Below are positions 13,396 through 21,528 of a stretch of DNA of 24,356 nucleotides, one piece after another (the first letter of the stretch is position 1; every line of letters starts with the position of its first letter). Under the pieces are notes generated by a model. It was not told the origin of the DNA. It made no database searches and worked only from the letters and a program-made list of their open reading frames with translations. Source of the DNA: a virus. The position numbers were made by a program, and so were the translations under genes. Location: the IMG/VR virus record IMGVR_UViG_3300046724_000080, positions 1-24,356 of that record. One strand, given 5' to 3'.

Positions 13396-14843
13396 GGCGA
13401 GGCCACCAGCGCGACCGAGATATTGGCCGCCGAGAGGACCGGCACATGGGCGATCCCCACATGCACGTCGTCGAGCGTGGCGACCATCGAGGTGATCGCG
13501 GTCCCGGCCGGTATGCCGGTGACCAGGCTCTGGTTGAGGTTGTAGGTGCCCACCCCGCCGATCCCGGTGCCCAGCGAGGCGATCTGGATGCCGTCCGGGA
13601 TTCCATTGCCGACCAGCGTCTGGCCAACGGCCAGCCCCGAGCCGGCGGTCACCGTCAGCACGTTGGAGTTGGCCGGCACGGAGCCCACGATCCCGGCCGA
13701 GGCCCCGGCGGCGGTCGAGCCGAGCTTGATCGAGACGAGCTGGACCCAGGCGCCGAGGCGCGCGACCGGGGCGTAGTAACGCGAGGCGTAAACGATCGAC
13801 CCGATCCGCGCCCGGCTGCCCCCGTCATCGCCGGCCCAGGCGGTCAGGATCGCGTTCCGCACCTGGATCAGCGCGTCCTGCGGCACCGATGGTGAATTGA
13901 CCAGCGTGACGTTGACGATGAACGTCTGCGGGATCGCGATCTGAAACGATATCTGATAGCTGGGCGCGGGCGGCGCATAGCCTCCGTTGTCGTCGGTCAC
14001 GACCACCGTGGTCGATCCGGCCATGTTGCAGCCGGGCGCCTTCTTGGTGAAAATGGCGTGCGCGATGTCGCTCGACAGGCCGCCGGCCGCGCAGACGTAG
14101 AGCGAGTGCGGCGGCAGGGTGATCCCGTCGAGGATGACCGGCGTGTCGGTGAAGTTCTCCGTCGTGTAGGCGTCCAGCACGTTGGGCGCGCTCAGCACGG
14201 CGCCTTGCACCGAGGCCAGCATGCCCATCGAGTTGGCGGCGACCGAGTTGTAGCGGCGGCGCTCGAACTGTGCACGGCTCTCGACATCCTGGCCGACCAC
14301 GCCGTCGCTGTTGTTGAAGATCGAATCCCAGCCGGGGATCACCTGCCAGACCTGGTTCAGCGATCCGGTCGGGCAGGCCACGGGCCCGGTGATGTCGCAC
14401 TGGAACGGCAGCGTCACCGTGCCGTCGGCCCCGATCGTGCCGCCTCCGGTGGCGGCGTAGAAGTTACCGTCGGTCGCCTTCGCCAGCACGCCGGGCGGGA
14501 TCACCACGCCCTGCAGCCCGCGACAGGTCGCCTGCACCGTCGTCGGCAGCGCCGGGTTCCGTTCCAGGAAGTAAATGCGCGCGATGCCATCCTGCATCCG
14601 GCCTTGCGCGTAGGAGGGGTCGACGTTCTGCGTCAGCAACAGGAACTGGTCGTTGGTGTCGGAGATGATCGCGGTCTGGGTGCTGGCCAGTTGACCTTGC
14701 GGGGTCTCCGGCGCGGGGTTCAGCCCGCCGCCGAAGCACGCCTGCAGGTCGGCCAGCACGCCCGCGAGGATGTCCGCCTCGGTCGGCAGCAGGAAGCCGG
14801 TCGCCGTGAATACCGGGCGCGGAACGCTGGTCGTGCCACTCAA
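13392..14843 (-). CDS. baseplate assembly protein J
   Basis: This 483-residue protein forms the baseplate periphery of contractile tails. Family features are the ILAGVLADLQACFGG..PETPQGQLAST start, TVQATCRGLQGVVIPPGVLAKATDGNFYA, VESRAQFERRRYNSVAANSMGMLASVQGAVLSAPNV and LYVCAAGG.SSDIAHAIFTKKAPG. Residues 385-453 carry an extra module also seen in the neck and sheath proteins of this phage. The start is a rare TTG at 14843: an in-frame stop lies 12 bases further up, no other start lies between, and GGAGG at 14853-14849 is five bases away. It follows the plug gene by 18 bp and overlaps the DUF2612-type gene. Confidence 0.88.
   Translation of the reverse strand: MSGTTSVPRPVFTATGFLLPTEADILAGVLADLQACFGGGLNPAPETPQGQLASTQTAIISDTNDQFLLLTQNVDPSYAQGRMQDGIARIYFLERNPALPTTVQATCRGLQGVVIPPGVLAKATDGNFYAATGGGTIGADGTVTLPFQCDITGPVACPTGSLNQVWQVIPGWDSIFNNSDGVVGQDVESRAQFERRRYNSVAANSMGMLASVQGAVLSAPNVLDAYTTENFTDTPVILDGITLPPHSLYVCAAGGLSSDIAHAIFTKKAPGCNMAGSTTVVVTDDNGGYAPPAPSYQISFQIAIPQTFIVNVTLVNSPSVPQDALIQVRNAILTAWAGDDGGSRARIGSIVYASRYYAPVARLGAWVQLVSIKLGSTAAGASAGIVGSVPANSNVLTVTAGSGLAVGQTLVGNGIPDGIQIASLGTGIGGVGTYNLNQSLVTGIPAGTAITSMVATLDDVHVGIAHVPVLSAANISVALVASP
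13485..13691 (-). repeat. shared beta module, copy in baseplate J
   Basis: Residues 385-453: IVGSVPANSNVLTVTAG, then VGQTLVGNGIPDG, GTGIGGVGTYNLNQS and IPAGTAIT. The order of conserved parts (GS, LTVTAG, GxG-x-P-x-G, TY-x-x-N, PAGT) is the same as in the sheath and neck proteins. It interrupts the C-terminal part of J, before DDVHVGIAHVPV. Confidence 0.8.
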
Positions 14844-14861
14844 ATGGACCTCCCATCATCG

Positions 14862-15185
14862 TCATGCGACCGGAAAGAAGTAACCGAGGAAATAGCGGGT
14901 ATCGAGGCCGGTCCAGTCGGGGTCGGCGAGGCCCTGGCTGTCCCAGAAGGCCAGATCGCCGACGAAGCCGAGGTAGCCGTCGCGCACGATCCGCACGCGA
15001 TCCAGCGCCAGCACGCCGCCGATCACCAGCACGCCGTTGATGCCGAGATCGACATAGAGGCCGGTCGTGCGCTGGTAGACGTTGAGGTTGCAGTTCTGAT
15101 TCTGCAATTGAACGCTGAGCACCTGAGACGGCACCGCGCGCAGCGGAATGATCTGGCGCGTCGTCGCGATCACGAACCCCGACAT
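14862..15185 (-). CDS. phage baseplate plug protein
   Basis: This 107-residue protein matches the baseplate plug family over its whole length: IIPLRAVPSQVLSVQLQNQ, CNLNVYQRTTGLYVDLGING, VRIVRDGYLGFVGDLAF, then SQGLADPDWTGLDTRYFLGYF. Family members are small beta proteins thought to close the centre of the baseplate or hub. The ATG shares one base with the stop of the Dit-like gene, so the two are coupled. The N-terminal Met choice is firm because the pattern begins at once. Confidence 0.85.
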   Translation of the reverse strand: MSGFVIATTRQIIPLRAVPSQVLSVQLQNQNCNLNVYQRTTGLYVDLGINGVLVIGGVLALDRVRIVRDGYLGFVGDLAFWDSQGLADPDWTGLDTRYFLGYFFPVA

Positions 15186-16375
15186 CAGAAGACCACCCCT
15201 GGCGACACGTTCAGCCCGGTAGAATTGACCTCTTCCCTGGGCTGCGGCGGCGCGCTCGCGGCCGGCATGGCGGGCGGTGGCGGGTCTTCCGATGGCCGCG
15301 CCCGGTCGGGGACCGGCGTGGGACCGGGCGGCGGGTCCGCTGGCGGCGGCACGGGTGGCGGGTCTTCCGACGGCCTGGCCCGATCCGGCGGCTTCCTCGG
15401 CCCTGGGTCCGTGCCCGGCGGGGCGTCGGTCGGCTGGGTCTGGCCGTTGTTGTTGGCCGGCTCCGAGGTGGGCGATTTCGGCTCGTTGGTGAACGAGGCG
15501 CCGGTGATGATCCGCACCTCTTTGACCCACACGTCGACCACCAGCAGATTGACCCCGCGGCGGCTCTCCCGCGCGTATTCCAGGTGCGTGAGGTTGGCGC
15601 TGTAGTAAAGCGCCTCGGGCGTCACCACGGTGAACAACTCGAGCGAATTGACGGCGGCCTCGAGCGCGGCCAGCAGTTGCGTCCGCCGCGCCGCGCCGCC
15701 GGAACTGCCGACCACGAATGAAATCCGCACGTCGTACGGCACGGCGACCTTGTTGTAGCTGGCGAAGCCGCCGTCCTCGATCGGGAACTCGGCGACGCGC
15801 ATCTCGCGCCGGTAGTCGATCTTGATCACGGTCTCCCACGGCGCCACCGGCAGGCCGTTCCGGTTGAAGATGCCCCAGCGCGGGCCGGTGAACATGCCGA
15901 GCGTGATATCGGCGGTGACGAAGCCACCCAGGCTGGCGCTCAGCGACAGGCCGAACGGCGACAGCGAGACCCCGCCGGTCAGCGGGCCGATCCCGCCCGA
16001 CAGCGAGCCGGTGATCCCGGCGGTCAGGCTGGCCGAGACATTGCCCCCGATACTGCCGCCCAGGGAGCCACCGATCCCCGCGTTCAGGCTGCCGCCTATG
16101 CCGACGCCGACCGAGCCGGTCAGCCCGCCGAAACCCCCTCCCAGGCCCGCCGAGGCGTTGACGTTCACGCCAGCCCCGGTGATCCCCAGACTGGCTCCGA
16201 AACCCCCTGTCAGGGTCGGCACGCCCGGCCATTGCAGCACCGCCGGGGGCGGCGCGATGTTGAAGCCTCCCGAGGCGGTCAGGCCGAACACCGGGTTGAG
16301 ACCGATGCTCCCCGATATCCCGCCGGATATGCCGCCGATGCCGCCGGTGATGCCGCCGCCGATTGAGATCGACAT
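15185..16375 (-). CDS. Dit-like baseplate protein with Gly-rich N-terminus and Pro-rich tail
   Basis: This 396-residue protein has a central folded part (about 163-292): WGIFNRNGLPVAPWETVIKIDY, EMRVAEFPIEDGGFASYNKV, PYDVRISFVV and LTHLEYARESRRGVNLLVVDVWVKEV. That fits the Dit-like N-terminal domain of baseplate proteins found after tape-measure genes. Two regions are unusual. Residues 1-150 are a low-complexity Gly/Ser/Ile run (GGITGGIGGISGGISGS and similar). Residues 300-380 are Pro-rich with a duplicated DRARPSEDPPP (331-341 and 357-367). The core probably forms a ring beneath the tail tube. The extensions are unexplained. It starts one base after the tape-measure stop. Confidence 0.7.
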   Translation of the reverse strand: MSISIGGGITGGIGGISGGISGSIGLNPVFGLTASGGFNIAPPPAVLQWPGVPTLTGGFGASLGITGAGVNVNASAGLGGGFGGLTGSVGVGIGGSLNAGIGGSLGGSIGGNVSASLTAGITGSLSGGIGPLTGGVSLSPFGLSLSASLGGFVTADITLGMFTGPRWGIFNRNGLPVAPWETVIKIDYRREMRVAEFPIEDGGFASYNKVAVPYDVRISFVVGSSGGAARRTQLLAALEAAVNSLELFTVVTPEALYYSANLTHLEYARESRRGVNLLVVDVWVKEVRIITGASFTNEPKSPTSEPANNNGQTQPTDAPPGTDPGPRKPPDRARPSEDPPPVPPPADPPPGPTPVPDRARPSEDPPPPAMPAASAPPQPREEVNSTGLNVSPGVVF

Positions 16376-16376
16376 C

Positions 16377-18767
16377 TCAGGCGAGCCCCGTGTCGGCCTG
16401 GGCCGCGTAGTCGAAGCGGCGCAGTTCGCGCTTCAGGTCGCGCGCGATCCCGGCCGCGTCGGTGGCGGCGGTATGGACGTGGATTTGCGCGATATGGGTC
16501 TGCGAGGACATCGAGTGGTCGACGCTCATCGCCGCGAACTGCGCCCGCTGGCCGGCGGCCGAGGCGCCGAAGGCGGGCGAGAGCGATGGCGCGTCCGACG
16601 CGAAAGCCGGATCGCCGCCCGTGCGCCACGACGTCCTGGCCGGCCGCGGGGTCACCCCCCGCGCCCACTCGTCGGCCGAGTGCCGCCGGAAGCGTTCGTC
16701 CATGTCGGCCTGCGTCGCCCCCGGCGCGGCCTCCGCTCCTCCTGGCAGCGAGGTCCAGATGCGATTGAGCGCGGCGGCGATGCGGGGAAGGTTCGCGGGG
16801 TCTTTGAGGTCCTGGTCAAGATCACGCCCGTGTGTGTTGCGCGCATACATCTGGCGCGCGTAGAACTGGAAGTTGATGTCCTGGTCTTCGTGAGACGACC
16901 TGTCCCAGCGCCCGGTCTGGGCCGCGACCTCCTTCCAGGTCGAGTCCTTGAACTGATACCGTCCGAAGGCGGTCACCGAGTTTGGCCGCGTCTCGTAGCC
17001 CGCCCTGCCGGCCTCGCGGTCCGCGATGGTGTCCGCGAAGGCGCGCATCTCCGGGCCGCCGGCCTCCGTCGATGTCGTTCCGGGATTGTAGCCGCCGCCG
17101 ATCTCGGTCTGGTGGGCCGTGGCCTTTTCCTCAGCCATTTTCTTGAGCGCGTCGGCCGAGTCCTTGGTGTTCTTCTCGACCTCCGCGAGCCGTTCGAGTT
17201 CCAGTTCGCGCTCGGCGACCACCTTCTCGACATCGAGGCGGGTGAATGATTTGCCGTCCTTGGTGAACTCCGTCGGATGGCCGAAATCGTCCACGTTCTT
17301 CGTGTTGTAGCCCATCTGCCAGGCCTTGGCCTCGGTATCCCCGGCCTTGAACTGCGCGAGGGCCGCCGCCGCCGTCAGCAGGACCACGCCGGTGCCGACC
17401 AGGGCGGGTGGCGAGATGAGCGCGGGAGCAAGGTCGGGGAGCGCCGACGCCGCCCTGGGCGCGGCCTTCGACAGCAGCCCGCCCAGCGTCACGATCTCCC
17501 GCATGCTGCGGATCACGGAGGCGACCTTGCCGGCGGCCCAGATGCCGAAGAACACCTCCATCACGGTGCCCCAATGCTCGAACGACGACGCCACTTTGTA
17601 GACCTCGGTCGCGGCCGTCCCGGCTGCTTTCGCGAACGCGGTGGCATCGGTGATCATCTTCTCGAAACGGCCAGAGTTGACGAATTTCTCGACGTCGGTG
17701 GCGATCTGCACGATCGCGCCGCCAATGGCCTTGGCCCAGGTCTCGATGGTGTTGTCGCCCTTGTGCAGATTGAGCCAGTTCTGGATTTTGCCGACCACGA
17801 TATCGATGGACGGCGCCAGCGCCTCCATGAACGCCTTTCGCATTCCCTCGATGGTCTGTTTGGCGAGGTCGAGGTCTTGCACCAGCTTCTGGCTTTGCAG
17901 CCCTTCGCCCTCTTTGGTGTAGTTGCCGGTGCCGCGCTGCAGTTCCAGTTGATGTTGGATTTCCGCCGGGCCGCGCGCGATCATCGGCGCGATTTCTTCC
18001 ATCCCGGCGCCGCGCAACCGCTCGGTGATTTCCGGCTGCTTCATGCCGCGCCGCTGCGCCGACTGCGCGATCTCCATCATGATCGCGAAGGGGTCTTTCT
18101 TGCCGCCCTTCTCGTCATTGATATTGACGCCGAACAATTCCAGCAGCGAGTTTTTGGTCTGGCTGTTGCCGGTGAGTTTAAGTTCTTCGAACGCGCGCTG
18201 GATCGCGCCGACGCTGTGCGACACGCCCTCCGCCGTGGTGCCCATCCGCGCGGCCATGCCCATCCACAGCGACAGCGCCTCGACGTTCACATTCATCGAC
18301 GCCGCCAACTGGACCATCTGCGTGTTGGTCTTGGCCACGTTCATGAACAGCCGTTCCATCGCCGAGACGGACATCGCGATGCCCATCATCGACAGCAGTT
18401 CGACACCGACGCGCCGGATCGAACTGGCGACCTTGTCGTAGCCCTCCTCGGCCATGCGCGTGGTGGCGCGCATGGTCTCGGCGGTCTTCTTGGAGGCGTC
18501 CTCTTGCTCCTTGCCGCCCCGCCGCGCCGCCGTCCCCTGCGCGTCGGCGGCTTCCTGGGCCGCCTGGGTCGCCTCGCTCGCCGCCTCCCGCTGCACGCGC
18601 GCGGTGTTCTGGGCCGTGGCCTTGGTCGACTGCTCGATCTTGTCCAGGTTCGCCAGCATCTTCGCCAGCAGGCTATCGGAGGCCGTCTGCGCGTCGGCCG
18701 CGCCCTTCTGGAAACCGCCCGGTTCCAGGGTCAGCGTCATCGCCAGTTCGTCAATGATCGTGGGCAT
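16377..18767 (-). CDS. tail tape measure protein with lambda-lysozyme-like domain
   Basis: This 796-residue protein sets tail length and probably also opens the cell wall. The first ~120 residues are an Ala/Gln/Glu coiled coil. Residues 120-420 hold the helical core (VGVELLSMMGIAMSVSAMERLF, LSLWMGMAARMGTTAEGV). A hydrophobic stretch lies near 450-475 (ALVGTGVVLLTAAAALAQF). Residues about 575-675 resemble the lambda endolysin / GH104 fold: FADTIADREAG with Glu585 in the place of the catalytic Glu, TAFGRYQFKDSTW, EDQDINFQFYARQ and LNRIWTSLPGG. The end, IHVHTAATDAAGIARDLKREL, is common in tape measures. AAGGGGG lies upstream of ATG 18767. It is short for a myovirus tape measure, suggesting a moderate tail length. 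Confidence 0.85.
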   Translation of the reverse strand: MPTIIDELAMTLTLEPGGFQKGAADAQTASDSLLAKMLANLDKIEQSTKATAQNTARVQREAASEATQAAQEAADAQGTAARRGGKEQEDASKKTAETMRATTRMAEEGYDKVASSIRRVGVELLSMMGIAMSVSAMERLFMNVAKTNTQMVQLAASMNVNVEALSLWMGMAARMGTTAEGVSHSVGAIQRAFEELKLTGNSQTKNSLLELFGVNINDEKGGKKDPFAIMMEIAQSAQRRGMKQPEITERLRGAGMEEIAPMIARGPAEIQHQLELQRGTGNYTKEGEGLQSQKLVQDLDLAKQTIEGMRKAFMEALAPSIDIVVGKIQNWLNLHKGDNTIETWAKAIGGAIVQIATDVEKFVNSGRFEKMITDATAFAKAAGTAATEVYKVASSFEHWGTVMEVFFGIWAAGKVASVIRSMREIVTLGGLLSKAAPRAASALPDLAPALISPPALVGTGVVLLTAAAALAQFKAGDTEAKAWQMGYNTKNVDDFGHPTEFTKDGKSFTRLDVEKVVAERELELERLAEVEKNTKDSADALKKMAEEKATAHQTEIGGGYNPGTTSTEAGGPEMRAFADTIADREAGRAGYETRPNSVTAFGRYQFKDSTWKEVAAQTGRWDRSSHEDQDINFQFYARQMYARNTHGRDLDQDLKDPANLPRIAAALNRIWTSLPGGAEAAPGATQADMDERFRRHSADEWARGVTPRPARTSWRTGGDPAFASDAPSLSPAFGASAAGQRAQFAAMSVDHSMSSQTHIAQIHVHTAATDAAGIARDLKRELRRFDYAAQADTGLA

Positions 18768-18782
18768 CGCGGCCCCCTTAAA

Positions 18783-19787
18783 TCATGAGGTCGGGATCAG
18801 GTTCATCGGTTGCCCGGACGCGCCGAACGTGGCGTGCCACTGACCGCCCGGTGACTCCGACTCCAGCGAATACGAGTAGCCGTAAATGTAGAAAAGCTTT
18901 TGTTCCATGTTCCAGAGATGGCTTTGCACCACGATCTTGATGCCGAGCTTGAGCGGGCGGAACAGGGTCGTGACCATGATGCCGCGACTATCGAAGATCG
19001 GATAGGTCTTCATGCCGCTGGTGGGCGAGATCAGCGGCACCTCGCCGGTATCGCGGGACCGGCCGCGCGGCCAGATCGCCAGCACGCCGTTCTCGTTGGT
19101 GAAGTTGATGCCGGCATGCTCGGCGATCCGCCGCGCCTGCTGCATCGCGGTGCCGGGGTAGTAAATGTCGCGCAGCTTCGCCACGACGCCGTGGTTCTCG
19201 AACGTCAGCTTCATCTGTCCGGCGAGTTGTTTCATGATCGTCGCGACGTCGACGCCCCCGGCGACCGAGATCGGCGGCGCCGGTTTCATCTCGTCGTAGG
19301 CCCCGGCGAACGCCTCCACCATCAGCGCGACGTCGGGCTGGCTTTCGCCGTCGAAATAACAGTTGACCAGCACGCCCTTGAAGATCCGCGTCATGCCGGC
19401 GAGGTCGTCGCCCGCGTTGACCTCGATGGTGTGATTGAGCACGGCGGGATATTGCAGCCCGCGCGTGGTGAGCGCGATCATGTCCTTGAACGGCATCCCG
19501 TAGACGCGCACCGAGCATGTCGTCTTGGCCCCGGCCGCGGCGTGGGAAATCGTCACCGAGCAGCGATGGCCGGTCAGGCGCAGCGTGTTGGCGCCGTTGG
19601 CGAAGGTCGCCGGCTTGCCGGTGGACTCCGGCCTCCCGCCGACCAGGATCACCTCGGTGCCGAGTTGGAACGTGAGGTCGATCCGGCGGCGGATATAGGG
19701 CGTCGCGCCGCCCTGCCCGGCGGGCGTGGGCGCGGGCGTGGGCGCGGGCGAGGTCGGGCCAGGGGGGGCGGTGGTCGCGGCGCTCAC
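18783..19787 (-). CDS. baseplate hub protein (gpD/gp27-like)
   Basis: This 334-residue protein probably forms the hub above the spike. After a Pro/Thr-rich N-terminal stretch (7-30) come IRRRIDLTFQLG, NTLRLTGHRCSVTISHA, CSVRVYGMPFKDMIALTT and FKGVLVNCYFDGESQPDVALMVEAFAGAYDEMKPAPPISV. Then VATIMKQLAGQMKLTFENHGV, ARRIAEHAGINFTNENGVLAIWP and the C-terminal LGIKIVVQSHLW..YSYSLESE. This order (two beta barrels and a hub helix domain) is typical of hub proteins between spike and tape measure. The start is GTG at 19787, two bases after the spike stop. The assignment rests on pattern and position rather than a certain family match. Confidence 0.7.
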   Translation of the reverse strand: MSAATTAPPGPTSPAPTPAPTPAGQGGATPYIRRRIDLTFQLGTEVILVGGRPESTGKPATFANGANTLRLTGHRCSVTISHAAAGAKTTCSVRVYGMPFKDMIALTTRGLQYPAVLNHTIEVNAGDDLAGMTRIFKGVLVNCYFDGESQPDVALMVEAFAGAYDEMKPAPPISVAGGVDVATIMKQLAGQMKLTFENHGVVAKLRDIYYPGTAMQQARRIAEHAGINFTNENGVLAIWPRGRSRDTGEVPLISPTSGMKTYPIFDSRGIMVTTLFRPLKLGIKIVVQSHLWNMEQKLFYIYGYSYSLESESPGGQWHATFGASGQPMNLIPTS

Positions 19788-19789
19788 GG

Positions 19790-20437
19790 CTACTGTGGCA
19801 CGCCCGAGAGCCCGCCACCGGGCTGGACATCCTTGTGCCGGTGGGTGTCGTCGATGCTGTGGCCGTTGCTGGTCACCGTGCCGCCGCTCTGCTGGACGTT
19901 GCCCACCAGCTTGATGTTCGGCGCGCTGATGGTGACCGTCCCCGGCGAGTGCAGCACGATCCCATCGTCGGTGAACTGCACGTACTGGCCGGGCGCGGCC
20001 GTGGCCATGACGGTGCCGACATAGAGCGCGTCGGCGTAGTCGTGCCGGCGGTGCGAACCGGGCGCGGAGGCGGCGCCGCCATTGGCCTTGACCGCCGAGA
20101 TATCGCGCGAGGCGCAGACGATCACGCCGACGTCGTTCACTTTCGGGTCCATGATGATCCCGTGCCCGCCGTTCTGCATCCGGTGGTATGGCACGTTGAA
20201 GATCGTTCCGTGCGGGTGGACGTTCCCCAGCCCGTCGATCTGGTGCACCAGCGGGGTCACGTCGATCGTGCCGGGTTGGCCCAGCTCGCCGTTCTTGCGC
20301 ACCGCCACGACCTTGACCACCATCGAGGTGGCCACCTCCGACAGCACCGAGCGGACCAGGAAGCGCAGCGCGTTGACCTCCGAGCCGTCCTCGCCGACGG
20401 CGCCGCGGAAGCCGACCCAGCCGTCCGTTTCGCTCAT
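19790..20437 (-). CDS. baseplate spike protein (gpV / Gp138-like)
   Basis: This 215-residue protein is the likely membrane-piercing tip. Residues 30-145 have the Gp138 / spike OB-fold pattern: SMVVKVVAVRKNGELGQPGTIDVTPLV, FNVPYHRMQNGGHGIIMDPKVNDVGVIVCASRD. Residues 150-215 form the beta-helix and apex: FTDDGIVLHSPGTVTISAPNIKLVGNV, then NGHSIDDTHRHKDVQPGGG. His199 and His201 make the HxH motif that binds an iron ion at the needle apex in P2-type spikes. ATG 20437 overlaps the stop of the frameshifted chaperone (ATGA). The longer open frame upstream covers the chaperone overlap and is rejected. Confidence 0.82.
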   Translation of the reverse strand: MSETDGWVGFRGAVGEDGSEVNALRFLVRSVLSEVATSMVVKVVAVRKNGELGQPGTIDVTPLVHQIDGLGNVHPHGTIFNVPYHRMQNGGHGIIMDPKVNDVGVIVCASRDISAVKANGGAASAPGSHRRHDYADALYVGTVMATAAPGQYVQFTDDGIVLHSPGTVTISAPNIKLVGNVQQSGGTVTSNGHSIDDTHRHKDVQPGGGLSGVPQ

Positions 20438-21068
20438 TTGGGTCTGTCCTCTCGCGCGGCCCACTTGTTGGCGAGCCGCTGGTTGAAGCCGTCCACCTGG
20501 ATGATCTCGGCCAGCATGTAGAGGTCGGCCACGCCGTAGACGGTCTGCAGTTCGCGCAATGTCGCGAGTTTCGCCGAGATCACCGCCCCAACTGTTGCGC
20601 TGGGAAGGTTGCGATATTCGGCCCACTCTGGTTCGTCTCCTCCAACGGTTCCGTCGTCCAGTTGAAGTAACGAGCGCGTACGGAAAAACCCAGATGGGTG
20701 TCGAACCATGCCTCCCGGATCGCCAGCCGCGTGGTGATTTCCTCGATGTCGTCCTCGATCAGCGGGCGCGTCAGCGCCCGGTTCGGATCGGGTTGAATCG
20801 TGACGCAATCCATCATCTCGTCGAGCAGCGGCTTGGCGACGATCCAGTCGATGCCGCCGACGCCGTGCACCGCCACCCAGGCGGCGATGCCCTCGACGCC
20901 CATCTGGAAGAACCCCGACGGGACGTTCTGATTGCCCTTCGCGAGCATGGTCAGCAGCCGGCCGGCCCAGTACTCGGCCGCCGCCGCGCTCATTTCGGTG
21001 ATCCAGAAGACCTTGCCCAGGTCGCGGCCGGACCGCTCGATCACCAGCTTTTCGCGCCGCCGGGCCAC
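20434..21068 (-). CDS. tail assembly chaperone, probable -1 frameshift product (E-E'-like)
   Basis: Contractile and long-tailed phages often make two chaperones that coat the tape measure, the longer by -1 frameshifting. The short frame (GTG 21068 to 20580) overlaps a second frame ending at 20434, which lies exactly in -1 relation. The second frame encodes GAVISAKLATLRELQTVYGVADLYMLAEIIQVDGFNQRLANKW, a good helical domain with no good start of its own. A GGGTTTT heptamer sits in the right register at 20691-20685. Slipping there would join residues 1-128 of the first frame to 83 residues of the second, about 211 in total. The second frame ends in an ATGA overlap with the spike gene. Confidence 0.7.
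20580..21068 (-). CDS. tail assembly chaperone, short form (E/G-like)
   Basis: This 162-residue protein begins at GTG 21068, one base after the tube stop. It has EKLVIERSGRDLGKVFWITEMSAAAAEYWAGRLL, then IAAWVAVHGVGGIDWIVAKPLLDEMMDCVTI and an acidic IEDDIEEITTRLAIREAWFDTHLGFSV. The layout (N-terminal beta and helix, then a long helical part) suits the first chaperone encoded after the tail tube. The last ~34 residues after the slippery site are Pro/Gln-rich and look like a disordered end, as expected where translation normally does not slip. The order sheath, tube, chaperone is the usual one. The family itself was not recognised by sequence. Confidence 0.7.
   Translation of the reverse strand: MARRREKLVIERSGRDLGKVFWITEMSAAAAEYWAGRLLTMLAKGNQNVPSGFFQMGVEGIAAWVAVHGVGGIDWIVAKPLLDEMMDCVTIQPDPNRALTRPLIEDDIEEITTRLAIREAWFDTHLGFSVRARYFNWTTEPLEETNQSGPNIATFPAQQLGR
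20685..20691 (-). promoter_or_regulatory. GGGTTTT slippery heptamer for -1 frameshifting
   Basis: On the minus strand the reading is CTG GGT TTT TCC, that is G GGT TTT in the zero frame: an exact X-XXY-YYZ heptamer. After tandem slippage the tRNAs would pair with GGG TTT and continue with TTC CGT in the second frame. The site is inside the overlap of the two chaperone frames. No downstream pseudoknot was worked out. Confidence 0.65.
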
Positions 21069-21069
21069 G

Positions 21070-21501
21070 TTACAGCGGCGCCCCGGTGATCGACTGCCAG
21101 GTGATGGTGAACCGCCTCGGCTGCAGCACCCGGCGCGCGTCGGTCATCGGCGGAAAGTTGGTCAGGAACCCCTGGACGCAATAGAAGGTCCGCCCGATCG
21201 AGGCCAGGGTGATATGCGCATTCGCGATGTAGGCCTCGCGCGCCTGCTCCTGGGCATTATACCAGGTGTCGAACACGAGGTTGCTCGGGCTGTCCGCCTG
21301 CAGCGCGATGGTCTGGACTTTCGGTTGCGGCGTCCAGCCACCGGAGAGGATGCCGTCCACGCCCATCAGCGTTTCCACCGGCGCCACCAGCGCGTGCGAA
21401 AACACGTCGTCGGCGGCGAAGCCGTGCAGTTGTTGCGGCGTCGGAAAAAGGCTCGTGACCGAAATCATGAAGACCGCGTTCGCGGCGGTGATGGTCGCCA
21501 T
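21070..21501 (-). CDS. tail tube protein
   Basis: This 143-residue protein is the likely inner tube of the contractile tail. It contains FMISVTSLFPTPQQLHGFAADDVFSHALVAPVETLMGVDGILSGGW, then PKVQTIALQADSPSNLVFDTWYNAQ and RRVLQPRRFTITWQSITGA. The V-D-G-x-L-S-G-G-W start and the last strand are typical of tube proteins paired with DUF3383-type sheaths. AGGAGA precedes ATG 21501. It sits 27 bp after the sheath and one base before the chaperone. The call is supported mainly by length, pattern and fixed gene order. Confidence 0.78.
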   Translation of the reverse strand: MATITAANAVFMISVTSLFPTPQQLHGFAADDVFSHALVAPVETLMGVDGILSGGWTPQPKVQTIALQADSPSNLVFDTWYNAQEQAREAYIANAHITLASIGRTFYCVQGFLTNFPPMTDARRVLQPRRFTITWQSITGAPL

Positions 21502-21528
21502 TGGAAATCTCCTGTCGCTTGCTGGACG

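Noticed and set aside
10730-13627. A 965-codon minus-strand frame as one giant fibre
   Set aside because: The part above 12361 overlaps the DUF2612-type and J genes in another frame and reads as low-complexity Arg/Gly. The fibre anchor pattern begins just after ATG 12361.
17277-18788. A 503-codon plus-strand open frame opposite the tape measure
   Set aside because: It is rich in Arg, His, Leu and Gly without domain pattern; it is the mirror of a well-supported tape measure gene.
19790-20626. Spike gene extended upstream to 20626
   Set aside because: The extra residues overlap the chaperone frames, look like shadow sequence, and ATG 20437 is coupled by ATGA to the previous stop.
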